Source: Eunapius fragilis | Taxonomy: Eukaryota > Porifera > Demospongiae > Spongillida > Spongillidae | Reading direction: 5' to 3' | Assembly (NCBI GenBank): GCA_963681505.1 | Contig: OY811979.1 | Coordinates: forward strand, 2,325,414 to 2,389,413 | Length of the DNA stretch: 64,000 nucleotides | In this document: piece by piece, positions 1 through 9,822 of the stretch | How positions within the stretch are numbered: the first letter of the stretch is position 1 | How the letters are laid out: each line of letters starts with the position of its first letter | Translations under genes and position numbers: made by a program | The notes under the pieces: generated by a model | The model's database searches: none | Told to the model about the DNA's origin: nothing | Seen by the model: the letters and a program-made list of their open reading frames with translations, nothing else

Positions 1-1655
1 GTTCACATTCTTTGCCATCAATGGAGCTGGGAATGGGGATGTGGCAAAATATATTTATAGAAATGATACAGGTAAGCATGGACATTATTTATATTACAAT
101 ATTACCGATTACTAATGTATATGTTTTGTCCCTAATCACACATGCATGTTCATGTTTCCCCATTCAGTGTTGCACATTGTGGTTTTCATACATTAATCAA
201 AATATGCTCTTTTATTACAAGACATGGAGCGTAGAATTGCAGCAGCCTAAATGGGGTGGGTACAAGGTGAGAAAAGGTCTTTGTCAAAACACCCTTTTGG
301 CCCCTGATTAATTAGATTATGTGGCATTCGAGGTTAATCAATTATTGCTAATAGAAGCGATCCAATGGCTCCATACTACAATATTTTACAGGATGTAAAA
401 ATTCTAAAAATCAGCCACACAGTGATATTCTAAATGTGGTGCTGTGCTGAGGGTGGAGATGGTGAAACAGTTCCTGAGGAGCAAGATGGCATCTTGGGGC
501 ATAGAGCCTCTGTATTCTACCTCCCAGCCAATCACAAGTGATATGGGATGGGACCTACATGTAGAATTGTGCCCAAAATGATGTTACTCTGGGCCTCAGT
601 TTGGCTCTTACTGGCCCTGTGGTTAGGGCACACACCACGATAAATGAAACCCTATTCAGGACAAGTTAGCTTATCAGGTCATCTTATCCAGTGGGGATGG
701 CATGACTTTCAGATAACGCACAGTTGGGAGGTATAGATCGAAGTACATTATGCATATTCTAACAACACTTTACCTTTTACAATAGCCTATCCGTTCATCG
801 GCAGTAAGTTGCTGTAAAAGCATGAAATAAAGTCAAATTGTAAACAAAATGGCGACTTTTAGAAACGGGCTTCATAAAATTCGTGGCCACACACATTGGC
901 AAAAGATCTAAGTAGTGCATGAATGTTGTGTTCCATATAGGAGAATATACTCGTCCCCATCGTCCGTACCCAGTCCCACCTAAAGTTTCTCCTTCTTCAT
1001 CTTTTATCTTTCTTCTTCTTTCTTCTTTCTTCTTTCTTCTTCCTATTCCTATTCCTCTTCCTGTACCTCTTCCTCTTCCTCTTCCTCTTCCTCCCTCCTC
1101 CTCCTCCTCTTCCTCTCCCTCTTCCTCCTCCTCCTCTATATTAGCACGCACATTTTAATATGACAACATGCTGCTACTATAGGCCTTTTTCATTTTTCTT
1201 TTTCAATCTGAAGCCTTGTTCCCTTGCTTTTTTCACCACATTACCTTTGATTACTATATACCACCTACCTTCTCGTATAGACAACGTTTTTTATTATTAG
1301 TATTCATTAGAAATCATGCACGAGTTCCAAGTTTGCTGAATGAATTCATTGTCTTAAACTGGTACGTTTTAGTATGGTAAGGCCACGTGATTAATGATCA
1401 CATGAAGATCAGATCAGCGGTTTTTCTTGAGATTATTGGTGTTCATTGTATTCCGTATGCTTTGTGTATAGCTGTTGTGTTTCTCGTTAGAAAATACTCA
1501 GGATGTCCAAAGATTATAATATTGCAGGGAAATCACAGTGATACAAAATAATACAGCCTATGGCAAAACTACAGTAGAGCACAAACAGAATGCACACTGA
1601 CGTCTATTCCTGTCTAAAATCCCAAATCATACACATGGTGATATGCTTAAACAGC
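1..1655. other. Intergenic stretch, no gene recognised
   Basis: Both strands were read for domain-like peptides, TIRs and splice-bounded exons and none is convincing. The only structured part is the pyrimidine tract listed separately. A 99-residue open frame near the left edge has no recognisable motif and looks like chance coding. Confidence 0.6.
994..1138 (+). repeat. Pyrimidine-rich (CTT/CCT) microsatellite
   Basis: About 145 bases of almost pure C and T on the plus strand, grading from CTT-type to CCT-type triplets. It produces low-complexity open frames on both strands (Ser/Pro-rich one way, Glu-rich the other), which I do not treat as genes. Such tracts can form triplex or act as polypyrimidine signals, but nothing nearby shows a function. 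Confidence 0.85.
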
Positions 1656-1899
1656 CAATAGAAAGTTCTGGAACATGCGTGCCCAACACATGTATAATTA
1701 ACACCTAAAGCAAGCCAGGTCATGCCAGAGCATGCTCTTTAACACCTCCCCCACTGGTCTCAGAGGCCATGTTCACTTTTAAATCCTGATTGACCTCCGT
1801 AGATTTTCTGGACCATAGTCTCCTCCAGTAAGCAAACGTGGATTGTGAGGTTTGGGGTTTGGTGGTTGCTTAGGTTCTGGAATAGAGGGCTCCTGAGGT

Positions 1900-2220
1900 G
1901 TTGGCATTGGTTTTTGGGCTTACTGAGAGCATGCCTTGACCAGACAAAGTGTCTGAGTAATGCTCTTCAAGTGATGAATAGGAGGAATTAGAATCATGTG
2001 TGGAAGTATTCCCTGGATCATCATCTTCTTGAATGCCATGCCTTGGCCTCAGCGGTTCAAGATGTCGCCGCCATGTGACTCCTTTAGGAAATACACGAAC
2101 ATTGAATGAACAAGAGCCAAAGACTTTTGTGACAACAACAGGGACCCATCTTGGCTCCTTCTTCCTCCTTGGACCACAGTATAGGGCATAACAGGGAGAT
2201 CCTATCTTGAATGTCTGGGT
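1900..2220 (-). pseudogene. Gypsy pol C-terminal tail
   Basis: A basic stretch containing PRRKKEPRWVPVVVTKV followed by a WRRHLEPLRPRH-like segment. In many animal Ty3/gypsy elements this peptide follows the integrase core and ends pol. It lies at the downstream (low-coordinate) end of the element, as expected. It is part of the fossil and has no independent function. Confidence 0.75.
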
Positions 2221-2239
2221 CACGTTTTCAACATGCTGG

Positions 2240-2960
2240 TGTCTCTCACTTCAACTGGGACTTGGTAGCACTCTTTGCTTGTTTGGGTGAGAGTGTTGAC
2301 TTGCTGAGGGCCTGTTTTAAAGTTTGTACCATGCGCTCAGCTGCTCCATTAGTGGCTGGATGGTATGGCGCCCCAGTAAGATGCACTATACCACGCTCAC
2401 GGCACCAAGTCTGAAATTCTTCGATAGGAAAGATGTAGAAATTGTCTGTTACATTTGTTTGAGGGTATCCAAAGTGTGCAAAGTTCTGCTCTAGTTGGTC
2501 AGTAGTAGCTTTGCTTGAGTTAGATGTTGCGGGATGAATGCAAGGGTTCTTCCATAACTAACCAGTTACTGCCCAAGAAATGGATAGCATGATCAACGTA
2601 GAGTCTGCTCCACGGCTTTTCAGGTAGCATCCAGGGATGGTTGGCAGGTTTGGCTACTTTGTTCTGGTGTTTCCCACATGTGCTGCATTGCTGACATTGA
2701 TCCATAATGTCCTTTCAATTCCTGGCCAGTATACTGCTGTACGGGCTAACTGCTTAATTCTTTGGATGCCAAAATGCCCTACAGTACTTGAGGCTGCAGG
2801 CTGGAAGGAATGACTACCCTGGATCCATATAGAATACAGCCATGAGCTACAGAGAGTGACATGGAAATCTTTCTGAAGTTTTCCAAAGAATAGTCCGTTG
2901 TTTGAATCTCTGGGACTCTCTCAGGCCATCTTTCTCTGGAACAATGAATCACATTTGAAA
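2240..2960 (-). pseudogene. Gypsy integrase region (fossil)
   Basis: The peptide pattern with paired CxxC cysteines followed by HPW, PW and VDHAIHFLGS is typical of the junction between the zinc-binding and catalytic parts of gypsy integrases, where the VDHA-type segment bears the first catalytic aspartate. In life the protein would insert element cDNA into the host chromosome. Here the region is fragmentary and inactive. Confidence 0.75.
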
Positions 2961-2964
2961 TCAC

Positions 2965-3620
2965 TGGGTCGTTTGCTGACTGACTTGCTAGAACAACCAG
3001 GGTCTGTGGGGTTGAGCTGCTGACCTATTGTGCGGATAGCACAGACCACATCTACATCTGCCTCATCCTCCTCCCCATCAAAACTGGTATCTGCTTCCGC
3101 TGGAAGGCGGCTAAGGGCATCTGCGTTCCCATGCTCCGATGTCTTCCAATATTCAATGCTGTATTGATACTGGTTGAGCATCAGTGCCCATCGAGCCAAT
3201 CTGTTAGCAGCTAACACCGGGGCTGCTCTGTGTGGACCAAATAAAGCAATGAGAGGCTTATGGTCCATCACCAAAATGACGCTGCGACCATACAGAAACT
3301 GGTGGAACTTCTATAATGCAAATATAATGGCTTGCGCTTCTTTTTGAATTTGGCTGTATCTGTGTTGAGTCTCTGTAAGCATCTTGGAGACATTTGCAAT
3401 CAGCTGTTCGCTGCCATCTGGATATCGGTAAAAAAGGACTGCTCCAATACCAACCTCTGATGCATCACAAAAGATTCCGATGGGAACGGAAGATTGAAAA
3501 TGAGCCAACACGGTATCTGCACATAAGCTCTTCTTCAGCTCCCTAAAGGCTGCTTCTTCAGTAGAATCCCTTTTCCACTTGGTGTCCTTCTTAGTGAGCT
3601 GATGCAATGGTGCTAACACT
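2965..3620 (-). pseudogene. Gypsy RNase H region (fossil)
   Basis: The segment shows features of the Ty3/gypsy RNase H domain that follows RT: a GIFCDASEVGIGAVL segment with the first acidic residue, a QIQKEAQAI helix, and the later VMDHKPL and NADALSRLP motifs. The NADALSRLP segment is a well-known family signature that closes RNase H. It is broken, as is the rest of the element. Confidence 0.85.
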
Positions 3621-3624
3621 GTAG

Positions 3625-4404
3625 CTAGATTGGGCAAGAACTTGCTATAAAACTGTACTGAACCCAGAAAAGAACGAAGACTGCTGACGTTTGTAGGAGG
3701 AGGCATCTGTACCAGTGCATTAACCTTCGATCCTTTAGCAATTCCCTTTTGAGAGAGAGTATGCACCAAGTACTCGATGGATGGTTCTGCAAACTGCATT
3801 TTTCCAAGCGGCATCGGAGACCTTTGTCCTGTAGACGTTGTAGAAGGGCACAGAGGTTCTCCAGATGTTCTGAAGCATTCATACCACTAACCAGGATGTC
3901 ATCAAAGTAGATGCATACTCCTTTGAGGTCTCCTGTCAGCTGATCCATGATTTCTTGGAAATAGCCTGGGGCAGAGCTAATGCCAAATGGAAGTCGAAGT
4001 TGGAGCAGAACCCCACGATGGGTACTCAGTGCAAGCCTCTTCTGGCTTTCTGGACCAAGCATTACAGGCATCTGCTAGATCTATCTTGGAGAAACCGTAT
4101 CCACCGCTGAGTTTTCGCATCAAGTCTTCAGGACGGGGAATTGGATAACAGTGAGTTCTAACTGAGCATTGACAGCCACTGAATAATCACCACAAACTCG
4201 TAGCTTGCCATTAGCTTGACCTGGTAGAACCTTTTTACGAATCGGGACAACTGGAGTTCCATATGCATTGAATTGGGTTGGTTTCCAGACGCCCTTTGCA
4301 ATACCCGCATTGTAAGCTTGGTTTAAGTCATCCAGAATAGCAAAAGGTACTGGACGAGGTTTACAGAAGGTGGGATTGGACTCTGCCTTGAATTTGATCT
4401 CCAA
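3625..4404 (-). pseudogene. Gypsy reverse transcriptase region (fossil)
   Basis: Recognisable RT blocks occur in family order: KPRPVPFAI, RKKVLPGQANGKLRVCGDY, RLPFGISSAPGYFQ and the catalytic-loop motif YFDDILV, followed by the thumb segment with LEKC. These are diagnostic for Ty3/gypsy RT. The block is interrupted and cannot encode a working enzyme. Confidence 0.88.
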
Positions 4405-5100
4405 TTAAAAATCCTTCAAGCACCCCAGCTTAGATTTGAAAAGTTCTGTAAAAACTCCACACAGCTTATGGCAAGCTAGCTGTAACTCCTCATCTGGCTT
4501 GGGTTCCTTTGTGTCAGTGATACTCTGAAGATTCTGAATTGTTTTTTTGCCTGGAGTTGAAGACACCCCTAGTAAAGCAGAAACGTTAACCCCAAGTTTA
4601 ACAATGGCATCATGACCAAGGAGATTGAGTTTTGGAACATCAGTGACGGTGAACGCTAATGTTACTGGTTCCTGGTCCTTTAGAAGAGAAGCTGAAGCTC
4701 TGAAGGTGCCAAGTACTGGGAGAGGTTGCCCAATAGCCACTTGATAGCAACTGGAGACTTGAGCGAGTGCAGGTTCTCCAAGTTTCTTCCAAAAGTCCTT
4801 GGAACAGAAGTTGTCGCCAGCTCCAGTATCAACTTCGAAAGTGAGTTGCTGGCCACTAACCCAGACTGACTGTTTCAGTTGCAGAATAGAGTTAATGCTT
4901 TTGACTATTGTCAATGCATGCCTAGAGATTATCTTGACAGACCCCCCATCGTCCTTTTTCTTCTGATTGAAGGTGTCCCATCTTCTGACAGAAATGGCAG
5001 GTGCTTTTAATGTGAGGACAGTCCTTAATTAATTAGATAAGTGCTCAGTCTTTCCACACCTCGGGCAAACTCCTTTGGCAAAATCCCTCCTTTTCTGATC
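4405..5100 (-). pseudogene. Gypsy protease and zinc-knuckle region (fossil)
   Basis: The protease part carries the active-site-like FEVDTGAGDNF segment (D-T/S-G signature of retropepsins) and a later LLGHDAI flap-distal motif. Upstream in coding order, around 4960-5100, lie two Cys/His clusters with CxxC spacing that look like the gag zinc knuckles. Most of gag is not visible beyond that point, where the end repeat begins. Confidence 0.8.
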
Positions 5101-5162
5101 CTTGCTCTTGAACTTCGGTTTCAACACAGAGAGCCCAACACATGTATAATTTTCACCTAAAA

Positions 5163-5390
5163 GTCACACGCCCAGACAGTAGCCAATGCTTCTTTCTCGA
5201 TTTGTGCGTACCGTTTTTCAGTATCTGACATAGACCGGATGCATATGCCACAGGTTTCCATTCCCCATCACTTCTCTGTAGCAATACTGCCCCCAACCCA
5301 TGTGATGATGCCTAACTTAGCACAGGTAACGCAGCCTCTTCGAGAACTCTTGATCAAAACTGCACTTGGCAATGGGGTTGGGCTCAAGAA
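5163..5390 (-). pseudogene. Second gypsy RNase H scrap
   Basis: Minus-strand reading gives a KRYAQIEKEALATVWACDF peptide, the conserved RNase H helix of Ty3/gypsy pol, preceded by an AYASRSMS-like segment. Because the main element already has its own RNase H at 2965-3620, this is a fragment of a different gypsy copy abutting the first. It is a fossil scrap only. Confidence 0.75.
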
Positions 5391-5575
5391 GAAGCCTTTG
5401 CTTAGGTTAAAGCCGAGCTTTGCAAACCAACAGTGCTTACCTTCAATACCCCAGATGCACCAACCAAACTTTCGGCAGATGCGGCATCTGCCGAAAGTTT
5501 GGTTGGTGCATCTGGGGTATTGAAGGTAAGCCCTGTTGGTTTGCAAAGCTCGGCTTTAACCTAAGCAAAGGCTTC
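5391..5575. repeat. 185-bp near-perfect palindrome (foldback)
   Basis: Arms 5391-5482 and 5484-5575 are reverse complements over 92 bases with one mismatch that I can find, separated by a single G at 5483. The inner ends read GCAGATGC and GCATCTGC. There is no target-site duplication, and no protein is recognised in the arms. It could be a fold-back insertion, an inverted tandem duplication from a replication error, or an assembly artefact; the almost absent spacer argues for the last two. Confidence 0.95.
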
Positions 5576-6387
5576 CATCAAATGATTTAACCGTACATTG
5601 ATCAGAATGCTAGTTACATGTGCCCAAGACTGAATGTAAGGAAAATTTGTATGGCTTATAATACGGTTTTCTCCCCATGTCCAGGCAGCAGGCTAAGTTG
5701 TCAGTAGTCTATGGGTCCATTTTCTAATTTTTCTTTTCAGTTATTTTACACCACATAGCCTTCCATTCCTATCTTGTAGAAACTGTTATTATCACTTGTG
5801 ACATTAGAACTGTGCAATAAACTCGCACTTCAAAATGTTTATTCCTTTTGTATAACAAACCAAATTGAGACCTTGCTATGTAAAAATCTACGCTCTGTCA
5901 GGGACTGTTTTTTAAAACTGTAGCTAATGAAGAGTGCTAAAAGCTCTGTCTTTTTCATTTGAGCCAATTTCTTACTAGGACAGCATTAGTTCGCTTGGTT
6001 CGAGCTGGGCCTGTCACGGCTGATTTTGTCCTATCCTGAAATGGTCCTAGGACCGTTTCAGACAGCCTATTTTGGTCCGGCAGACTGATACAGGCTCTGC
6101 CTGAAACGGTCCTTTAGGCTGCTTATATTGGTCCTACTCTGCTCATTTTGGTCCTATACATCCGGACAGCCTGAAACAGTCCCAGCCCAAATCAGGCTGC
6201 CTACACGGCACGTTGGTTCTCCGGTGGGCTAAACAGTTTGTAGTTTTTGCTTAGGGTCCAGTATAGTCCAAGAATGAACATGCCAGGTTTTAAATGGTTA
6301 AAGTAATCAGTCGTATAAAGAATTAAGTCTCGTACACACAACAAGAACAAGAAAGTCCATTTTATGAGCTATCGCTAAATGCACATG
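5576..6387. other. Gene-poor stretch with GGTCC motif cluster
   Basis: No gene is seen. Between about 6025 and 6185 the short motifs TTTGGTCC and GAAACGGTCC recur several times in both orientations, including the palindrome GGTCCTAGGACC. It looks like a degenerate short repeat and not a coding region. A B-box-like GGTTCGAG at 5997 has no tRNA fold around it. Confidence 0.5.
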
Positions 6388-6396
6388 CGCATCGCA

Positions 6397-6505
6397 TAGT
6401 CTCGTCCCCAGACCCAGATTCCCAACAGCTGCGGGTGGATTACATCACCGCTACGTGGAAAGTGGGTCTGGGAAATAAGAACGACGCACTTGTTCCGAGC
6501 GTTCC
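6397..6505 (+). repeat. Left TIR of the 6.4-8.2 kb transposon
   Basis: This arm is the reverse complement of 8134-8241 apart from very few mismatches, for example one in the GTGGGTCTGGG segment. It starts TAGTCTCGTCCCC. A second GGGTCTGGG lies about 80 bases in, giving the arm some internal inverted symmetry. Confidence 0.9.
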
Positions 6506-6705
6506 AAAACATTGGGACGGATGTGTACATACGTAATGACGCTGACGTAACCAAAACAATACATGCTAGTTGCTGATTACCTGATTTCAAGTGGAAGGTG
6601 TGGTTCAATTAGACATCGAAGTGGGAATGTGCGAGCATAATACACGTATTGAGGAGGTTTTTTTGCGTGCGGTTCAAAGGCTAGGATGAGCTAGGCTGGC
6701 GCACA

Positions 6706-6950
6706 ACATGACAAGGGCGCCACGCACAACGTGGACATGGGCGCCATTGTGGGCGCACAACGTGGGCAGCCATTGTGGGCGCACAACGTGGACAGCCGGT
6801 GTGGGCGCACAACGTGGACAGCCATTGTGGGCGCACAAGGATGCATTGCCATTGTGGGCGCACAACGTGGACAGCCATTGTGGGCGCACAACATGGACAA
6901 GGATGCCATTGTGGGCGCACAACGTGGAAAGGATGCCATTCTGGGTGCAC
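6706..6950 (+). repeat. 26-bp GC-rich minisatellite
   Basis: About nine units built on CATTGTGGGCGCACAACGTG plus six more bases, with spacers of varying length. One more unit appears at 7168-7192, beyond the nested palindrome at 6963-7149, so that palindrome appears to have split the array. All long open frames here come from the repeat being open in several frames. Confidence 0.9.
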
Positions 6951-6962
6951 AATTAATTAATT

Positions 6963-7149
6963 TCCAGCAAAAAGTTCTTGGGCAAGAGATCTTGCCCAAG
7001 ACTTGCCCTAACTTGCCCAAGACTTGCCCAAGATCTTGTCCAAGATACCAAGATTGGCTGCCAGGATCTTGCCTAAGATCTTGGCCAAGATCCTGCGCAA
7101 GATCTTGGCCATCTTGCCCAATAATCTTGTGCAAGAACTTTTTGCTGGG
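6963..7149. repeat. Nested palindromic insertion of CTTGCCCAAGA motifs
   Basis: The segment starts CCAGCAAAAAGTTCTTG and ends with its reverse complement CAAGAACTTTTTGCTGG. Between them, CTTGCCCAAGA/CAAGATCTTG-type motifs are repeated about ten times in degenerate form. It lies inside the 26-bp minisatellite, suggesting a small foldback inserted into the array. Confidence 0.75.
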
Positions 7150-7646
7150 AACGTGGACAAGGGTGCCATTGTGGGCGCACAACGTGGAGAAGGATGCCTT
7201 TGGTGCCATATTTTGCACCATATAAATGGTCACATGTGAGTGGTTTGCACCCATGTGACTGGTTTATACTATACATGGCCATTTTCTAATGCCCGGAACT
7301 GGAGCGATCTCAGCAGACCTATGGACTGGCCACACCCAAGGAATTCACCATGCGTCTCCCAACCCTCTATGGACTGAATCAAGAAATGTTCACAGCTTTC
7401 CAAGCGAGCAGTGAAGCAGATGGAACCTATGAGAGAAAGGTGTATTAAGCGAGATGGTAGTGTGTGTTGTGCTGCTATGGTCATAAGCATAATGTGCCAT
7501 CCTGTAATCCTATTTAGTCGGCCGCTTCACATGAAGAGATAACACCAGTCCCTGAGCCTGATATGGATATAAGGAATCACATCCCCAGACTGCATCAGAG
7601 GGAGGAAAAGGTTGTGTGTAGGCACAATATGTGTGCAGCCTTAACT

Positions 7647-7667
7647 ATGTGTGTGTGTGTAGTGTGT

Positions 7668-7702
<35 letters not shown>
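7647..7702 (+). repeat. GT dinucleotide microsatellite
   Basis: A run of GTGTGT with a few interruptions, inside the non-autonomous transposon. It can adopt left-handed DNA and commonly expands; nothing here indicates a specific role. Confidence 0.9.
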
Positions 7703-7707
<5 letters not shown>

Positions 7708-8133
7708 TGTGGGTTATGCATAGAGATAATAAAATGTTGTCATGGAGCTGTTCGTTATTGCACTTGGAGTTGGAAAGGGTTAAAGTGACATACTGTTTCA
7801 GCTGTCTTCTCCAAACACTTCCACGGGCTGTGATACAGAAAGCTTGTTCACAAGCTGATATATGCATTACATATCTGCTGACTGCTCGAAAACAGCTAAT
7901 ACAGGCGTAACCTTACGAGACTTCATCGGAGTTTTTGCCTTGCTTACAAGCTAGTTCTGCAATACCCTGCCTGAAAAAGGGAGAGGAGAGCACACCCAGT
8001 CCTCCGAAGCAGCACGGCCAAAAGCATATCTTGCAACGATAGATAACACGCTCATGCGGAAATGATAGCGCTTATTGCTTTTTAATTGTGCTAAATTTAG
8101 ATTGCCGTGCTATTTTTGGACATAAACATTGAA

Positions 8134-8241
8134 GGACGCTCGGAACAAGTGCGTCGTTCTTATTTCCCAGACTCACTTTCCACGTAGCGGTGATGTAATC
8201 CACCCGCAGCTGTTGGGAATCTGGGTCTGGGGACGAGACTA
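8134..8241 (-). repeat. Right TIR of the 6.4-8.2 kb transposon
   Basis: Inverted partner of 6397-6505, ending GGGGACGAGACTA just before the right copy of the CGCATCGC duplication. Open frames that run through either arm are shadows of this repeat. Confidence 0.9.
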
Positions 8242-8619
8242 CGCATCGCGAACAATCATGATATTTGGGGTCGAGGGAACACACCAGCGGTGGATGCACT
8301 TTGTTTACGCAGCCGTCGATACTGATGCGAAGAAGAGAGTATGCATGTATTATGTGGAATTGTATCTCTAGCCGGAAGACCCATGAAGTTTGCAATGCAA
8401 TCGTATGTAGTATGGCTCTTATCTGGCAGAGCTCGGCAATGTTTTGATCTCCCATTCAGCTTGCTTTCAGACAATCTTTTTCTGGCTCCGAATCGCTGGA
8501 CGTAGATGGGACCAAAGAGTGACGCATAGGACCTAATCGAGCACTCAATTCAGTCCGGCCAGACCACAATCGGACGCGGACCGAAGTATTCGTGACAGAC
8601 CTAGTTAGGTTCAGATAGT

Positions 8620-8810
8620 CTAATCATATTCATACATTTATTGCAAGAGGCTATGCGCGGAAGGAGCAGCTGAGCTGTGGATGATAGCAGACCCTGAACA
8701 AATTGGTTGCGTACAAACCTTTCCCGCTGTCCGCCGTCCAGGTCCGGGTACGCCTTTTCCGCCAGTCTCTGCAGGTCTCCCGCTACGTATGTATACATGT
8801 AAGTCCTGAC
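8620..8810 (-). pseudogene. Gypsy-type gag scrap (fossil)
   Basis: Minus-strand reading contains LQRLAEKAYPDLDGGQRER followed by FVRNQFVQGL, which matches the capsid-region pattern (A-Y-P ... F..GL) of Ty3/gypsy gag proteins. No other element parts accompany it, so it is an isolated old fragment. Confidence 0.65.
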
Positions 8811-9170
8811 ACTCAGCCGAACGTCAGCCCAGGCTCCGCCTGTGACCTGAGGGTCAGGCCAGGGCTCCGGCCTGTGACCTGAAAGGTCGACCCAATAAAC
8901 TACAATTATTAATATCAAGTTACATAATCATTAATTGGATACAATTATTAAGAGATTATTTGTTAACTGCGCTAGCCATCATGTACCCCTCTTAAGTGTC
9001 AGATACCTTCCTTGTGTGTCGTACAAATCCGGACCTCTGGAATGTCGCGTACAGAGGCCTTCTATTTTGGGAAAATTGGCCTCGTATTGCTTTTGGAGGT
9101 ATTCCGCTCGTTGCTTAGATCTCTTCTTTTGCATTTTTAGAAACAGTACTTCACTAATATTAGCCAAACT

Positions 9171-9326
9171 AATTACCGAGCCAGCACGTAGAATGTTGTT
9201 TATGCCATTATCTACTTAGTGCTTTGGAGGGTGTCTGGGTTCCGCCCCCTTTTCGCCACCGTGGGGGTGTGACGAAGATCCGCCCCTCGGGCGACGAGGT
9301 CGACAGGTGGGCGGATTAGCTTCCCA
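9171..9326 (-). repeat. Split direct repeat B2 of the Ngaro-type element
   Basis: Direct copy of 9559-9714 (both contain AATTACCGAGCCAGCACGTA and end in GCTTCCCA) with a handful of differences. In coding orientation it is the outermost downstream repeat. Confidence 0.9.
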
Positions 9327-9385
9327 GACTAGATCACATCACATAGGTGATGGAGTGAGGCAGCAGAGGTCGGGGTGGGTGGTGG

Positions 9386-9557
9386 ACAGATTTCGAATCC
9401 GTTGACCGCCTACACGTGGCACGACTAAGCCCTTGTGAGGCCGATGCGTGTATTATATCGTAGTATACGAGAGGCTTACATGTAGTTCGGGGGCGCCTGC
9501 GCGGGCCGGGGCTGCCGGCCTTTAATTAACTGCGTTTAGCTATGCACTAAACTTCAT
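9386..9557 (-). repeat. Split direct repeat A2 of the Ngaro-type element
   Basis: Direct copy of 14573-14734; both start ACAGATTTCGAATCCGTTGA and end CACTAAACTTCAT. The GC-rich block GGGGGCGCCTGCGCGGGCC is conserved in both. Only about two differences are visible over 162 comparable bases. Confidence 0.92.
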
Positions 9558-9558
9558 T

Positions 9559-9714
9559 TAATTACCGAGCCAGCACGTAGAATGTCGTTTATGCCATTAT
9601 CTACTTAGTGCTTTGGAGGGTGTCTGGGTTCCGCCCCATTTTAGCCACCGTGGGGGTGTGACGAAGATCCGCCCCTCGGGCGACGAGTCGACAGGTGGGC
9701 GGATCAGCTTCCCA
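9559..9714 (-). repeat. Split direct repeat B1 of the Ngaro-type element
   Basis: Partner of 9171-9326. It lies immediately beside A2 with a one-base gap, giving the abutting B1-A2 arrangement the family uses to rebuild a circular intermediate. Confidence 0.9.
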
Positions 9715-9822
9715 ATGGTCGAGGGGAACCCGAGACACACACCTCCAAGGTAACTACTACTATTTAGAGTGTGTGTGTGTTGCTTTAAAGTAATACAATT
9801 GCACCAAACAACGGCCACACTG

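Larger units (their letters stand above)
1660..5162 (-). mobile_element. Broken Ty3/gypsy LTR retrotransposon
   Basis: A fossil Ty3/gypsy element read on the minus strand. In coding order it shows zinc-knuckle, aspartic protease, reverse transcriptase, RNase H and integrase regions and a basic pol tail, which is the canonical Ty3/gypsy order. A 30-bp segment beginning GCCCAACACATGTATAATT recurs near both ends (1681-1710 and 5133-5162) and is probably what remains of the terminal repeats; no full LTR pair is visible. The pol region is broken in roughly half a dozen places and most of gag is missing, so it is an old, inactive copy. The tail around 1980-2110 resembles sponge gypsy elements, an impression from memory that is not checked here. 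Confidence 0.88.
6396..8241. mobile_element. Non-autonomous transposon, 109-bp TIRs, 8-bp TSD
   Basis: The outer ends are inverted copies of about 109 bp (6397-6505 and 8134-8241) that begin TAGTCTCGTCCCCAGACC. The flanks carry the same 8 bases, CGCATCGC, at 6388-6395 and 8242-8249, an 8-bp target-site duplication as made by hAT or P-type transposases. No transposase is encoded between the ends. The interior holds a 26-bp minisatellite, a smaller palindromic insertion and a GT microsatellite. The end sequence is shared with the elements at 12523-13055 and 20360-20449, so the three form one terminal-sequence family. One extra base separates the left TSD from TAG, as also happens at 12523. Confidence 0.88.

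Noticed and set aside
795-1158. Glu-rich and Ser/Pro-rich open frames
   Set aside because: Both are readings of a pyrimidine microsatellite.
5985-6060. tRNA or SINE from a B-box-like GGTTCGAG
   Set aside because: No A box, cloverleaf or tail could be found around it.
8129-8455. Open frames in the right TIR of the 6.4-8.2 kb transposon
   Set aside because: The same peptide appears inverted at 6375-6608; it is the repeat arm and not a gene.
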